A stretch of 5,761 nt of DNA from Akkermansiaceae bacterium. GTDB taxonomy: Bacteria; Verrucomicrobiota; Verrucomicrobiia; Verrucomicrobiales; Akkermansiaceae. A model generated the notes under the pieces. That model was not told where the DNA came from. It was given only the letters and a program-made list of their open reading frames with translations, and ran no database searches. A program made the translations under genes and the position numbers. The stretch is taken from assembly GCA_023301545.1 (NCBI GenBank), contig JALZUI010000102.1, forward strand, positions 1 to 5,761, read 5' to 3'. The first letter of the stretch is position 1. Every line of letters begins with the position of its first letter. Below, piece by piece: positions 5,528-5,761 of the stretch.

Positions 5528-5761
5528 TTAGTTGCTGAGTTCAGCGGTCTGGCCTTGCTCGGAAATCGTGACGAAATCCGACAGTATGCTCAGCCCTTCA
5601 CGCTTAGCAGGATCGATATCCGAGGGAAAGTCTGGAGAGTTATTAAGCTCATCAAGCTTTTCTTCAGACGTCCTCATGTGCTCATCATTCGACTTATCTA
5701 CTACAGGAAGTTCTTCTTTCTCTAGGTCTTCCAGACGGAGACGGTAAGTTTTGAAGGCCTT
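5528..5761 (-). CDS. C-terminal 77 residues of an acidic protein of unknown function (partial)
   Basis: The - strand is open from the window edge to a TAA at 5528-5530 and encodes the C-terminal 77 residues of a protein whose start lies outside. It begins KAFKTYRLRLEDLEKEEL and ends TISEQGQTAELSN. It is strongly acidic and hydrophilic, rich in Glu, Asp and Ser, with a probable helix at the left edge and then a Pro/Asp-rich stretch (SPDFDPSDIDPAKR), so it looks like a flexible tail. I recognise no domain. It is believed to be coding because it lies on the same strand just 15 nt before yggS, with tight operon spacing and no internal stop. The opposite strand is also open here but gives a low-complexity Ser/Arg-rich sequence, as expected for the antisense of such a tail. 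Confidence 0.6.
   Translation of the reverse strand, partial: KAFKTYRLRLEDLEKEELPVVDKSNDEHMRTSEEKLDELNNSPDFPSDIDPAKREGLSILSDFVTISEQGQTAELSN

Noticed and set aside
5532..5747. Open + strand frame with a Ser- and Arg-rich product
   Set aside because: It is the antisense of an acidic Glu/Asp-rich tail that fits operon spacing with yggS; its composition is low-complexity and no domain is visible.

Overview
The window is ordinary-looking bacterial chromosome with two converging gene blocks that meet at about position 3250. There are no rRNA or tRNA genes, no CRISPR array and no complete mobile element. Base composition is near balanced. The gene set and the lack of Shine-Dalgarno motifs suggest a Gram-negative environmental bacterium. 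The Opitutae/Puniceicoccales side of the Verrucomicrobiota is my best guess, from general impression only; no taxonomic marker is present.

Forward block (65-3248): a secreted protein of unknown function with a possible caspase-like His/Cys pair; biotin synthase (bioB); a bare YkuD-type L,D-transpeptidase domain protein; a phosphoserine phosphatase (serB); and a 102-residue protein with a transposase-OrfA-like helix-turn-helix and a coiled coil. The first four are tightly packed (gaps of 22 and 15 nt, then a 20-nt overlap) and probably share a transcript. The fifth follows a 50-nt AT-rich gap.

Reverse block (5761-3256, read right to left): the C-terminal end of an acidic protein that runs off the window; a YggS/PLPBP-type pyridoxal-phosphate-binding protein; the radical-SAM enzyme QueE; a 109-nt gap with a plausible promoter; and undecaprenyl diphosphate synthase (uppS). 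uppS ends 7 nt from the end of the small helix-turn-helix gene.

The genes are mostly core metabolism: biotin, serine, 7-deazaguanine (queuosine precursor), PLP homeostasis and cell envelope (UppS lipid carrier, L,D-transpeptidase). They do not form one pathway. The less ordinary points are the caspase-like reading of the first gene, the orphan OrfA-like DNA-binding protein, the cysteine-rich BioB tail, the transpeptidase without an export signal, the absence of Shine-Dalgarno motifs at all eight visible starts, and a visible excess of the palindrome CGATCG. I found no convincing new multi-gene system. No non-coding stretch exceeds about 110 nt.
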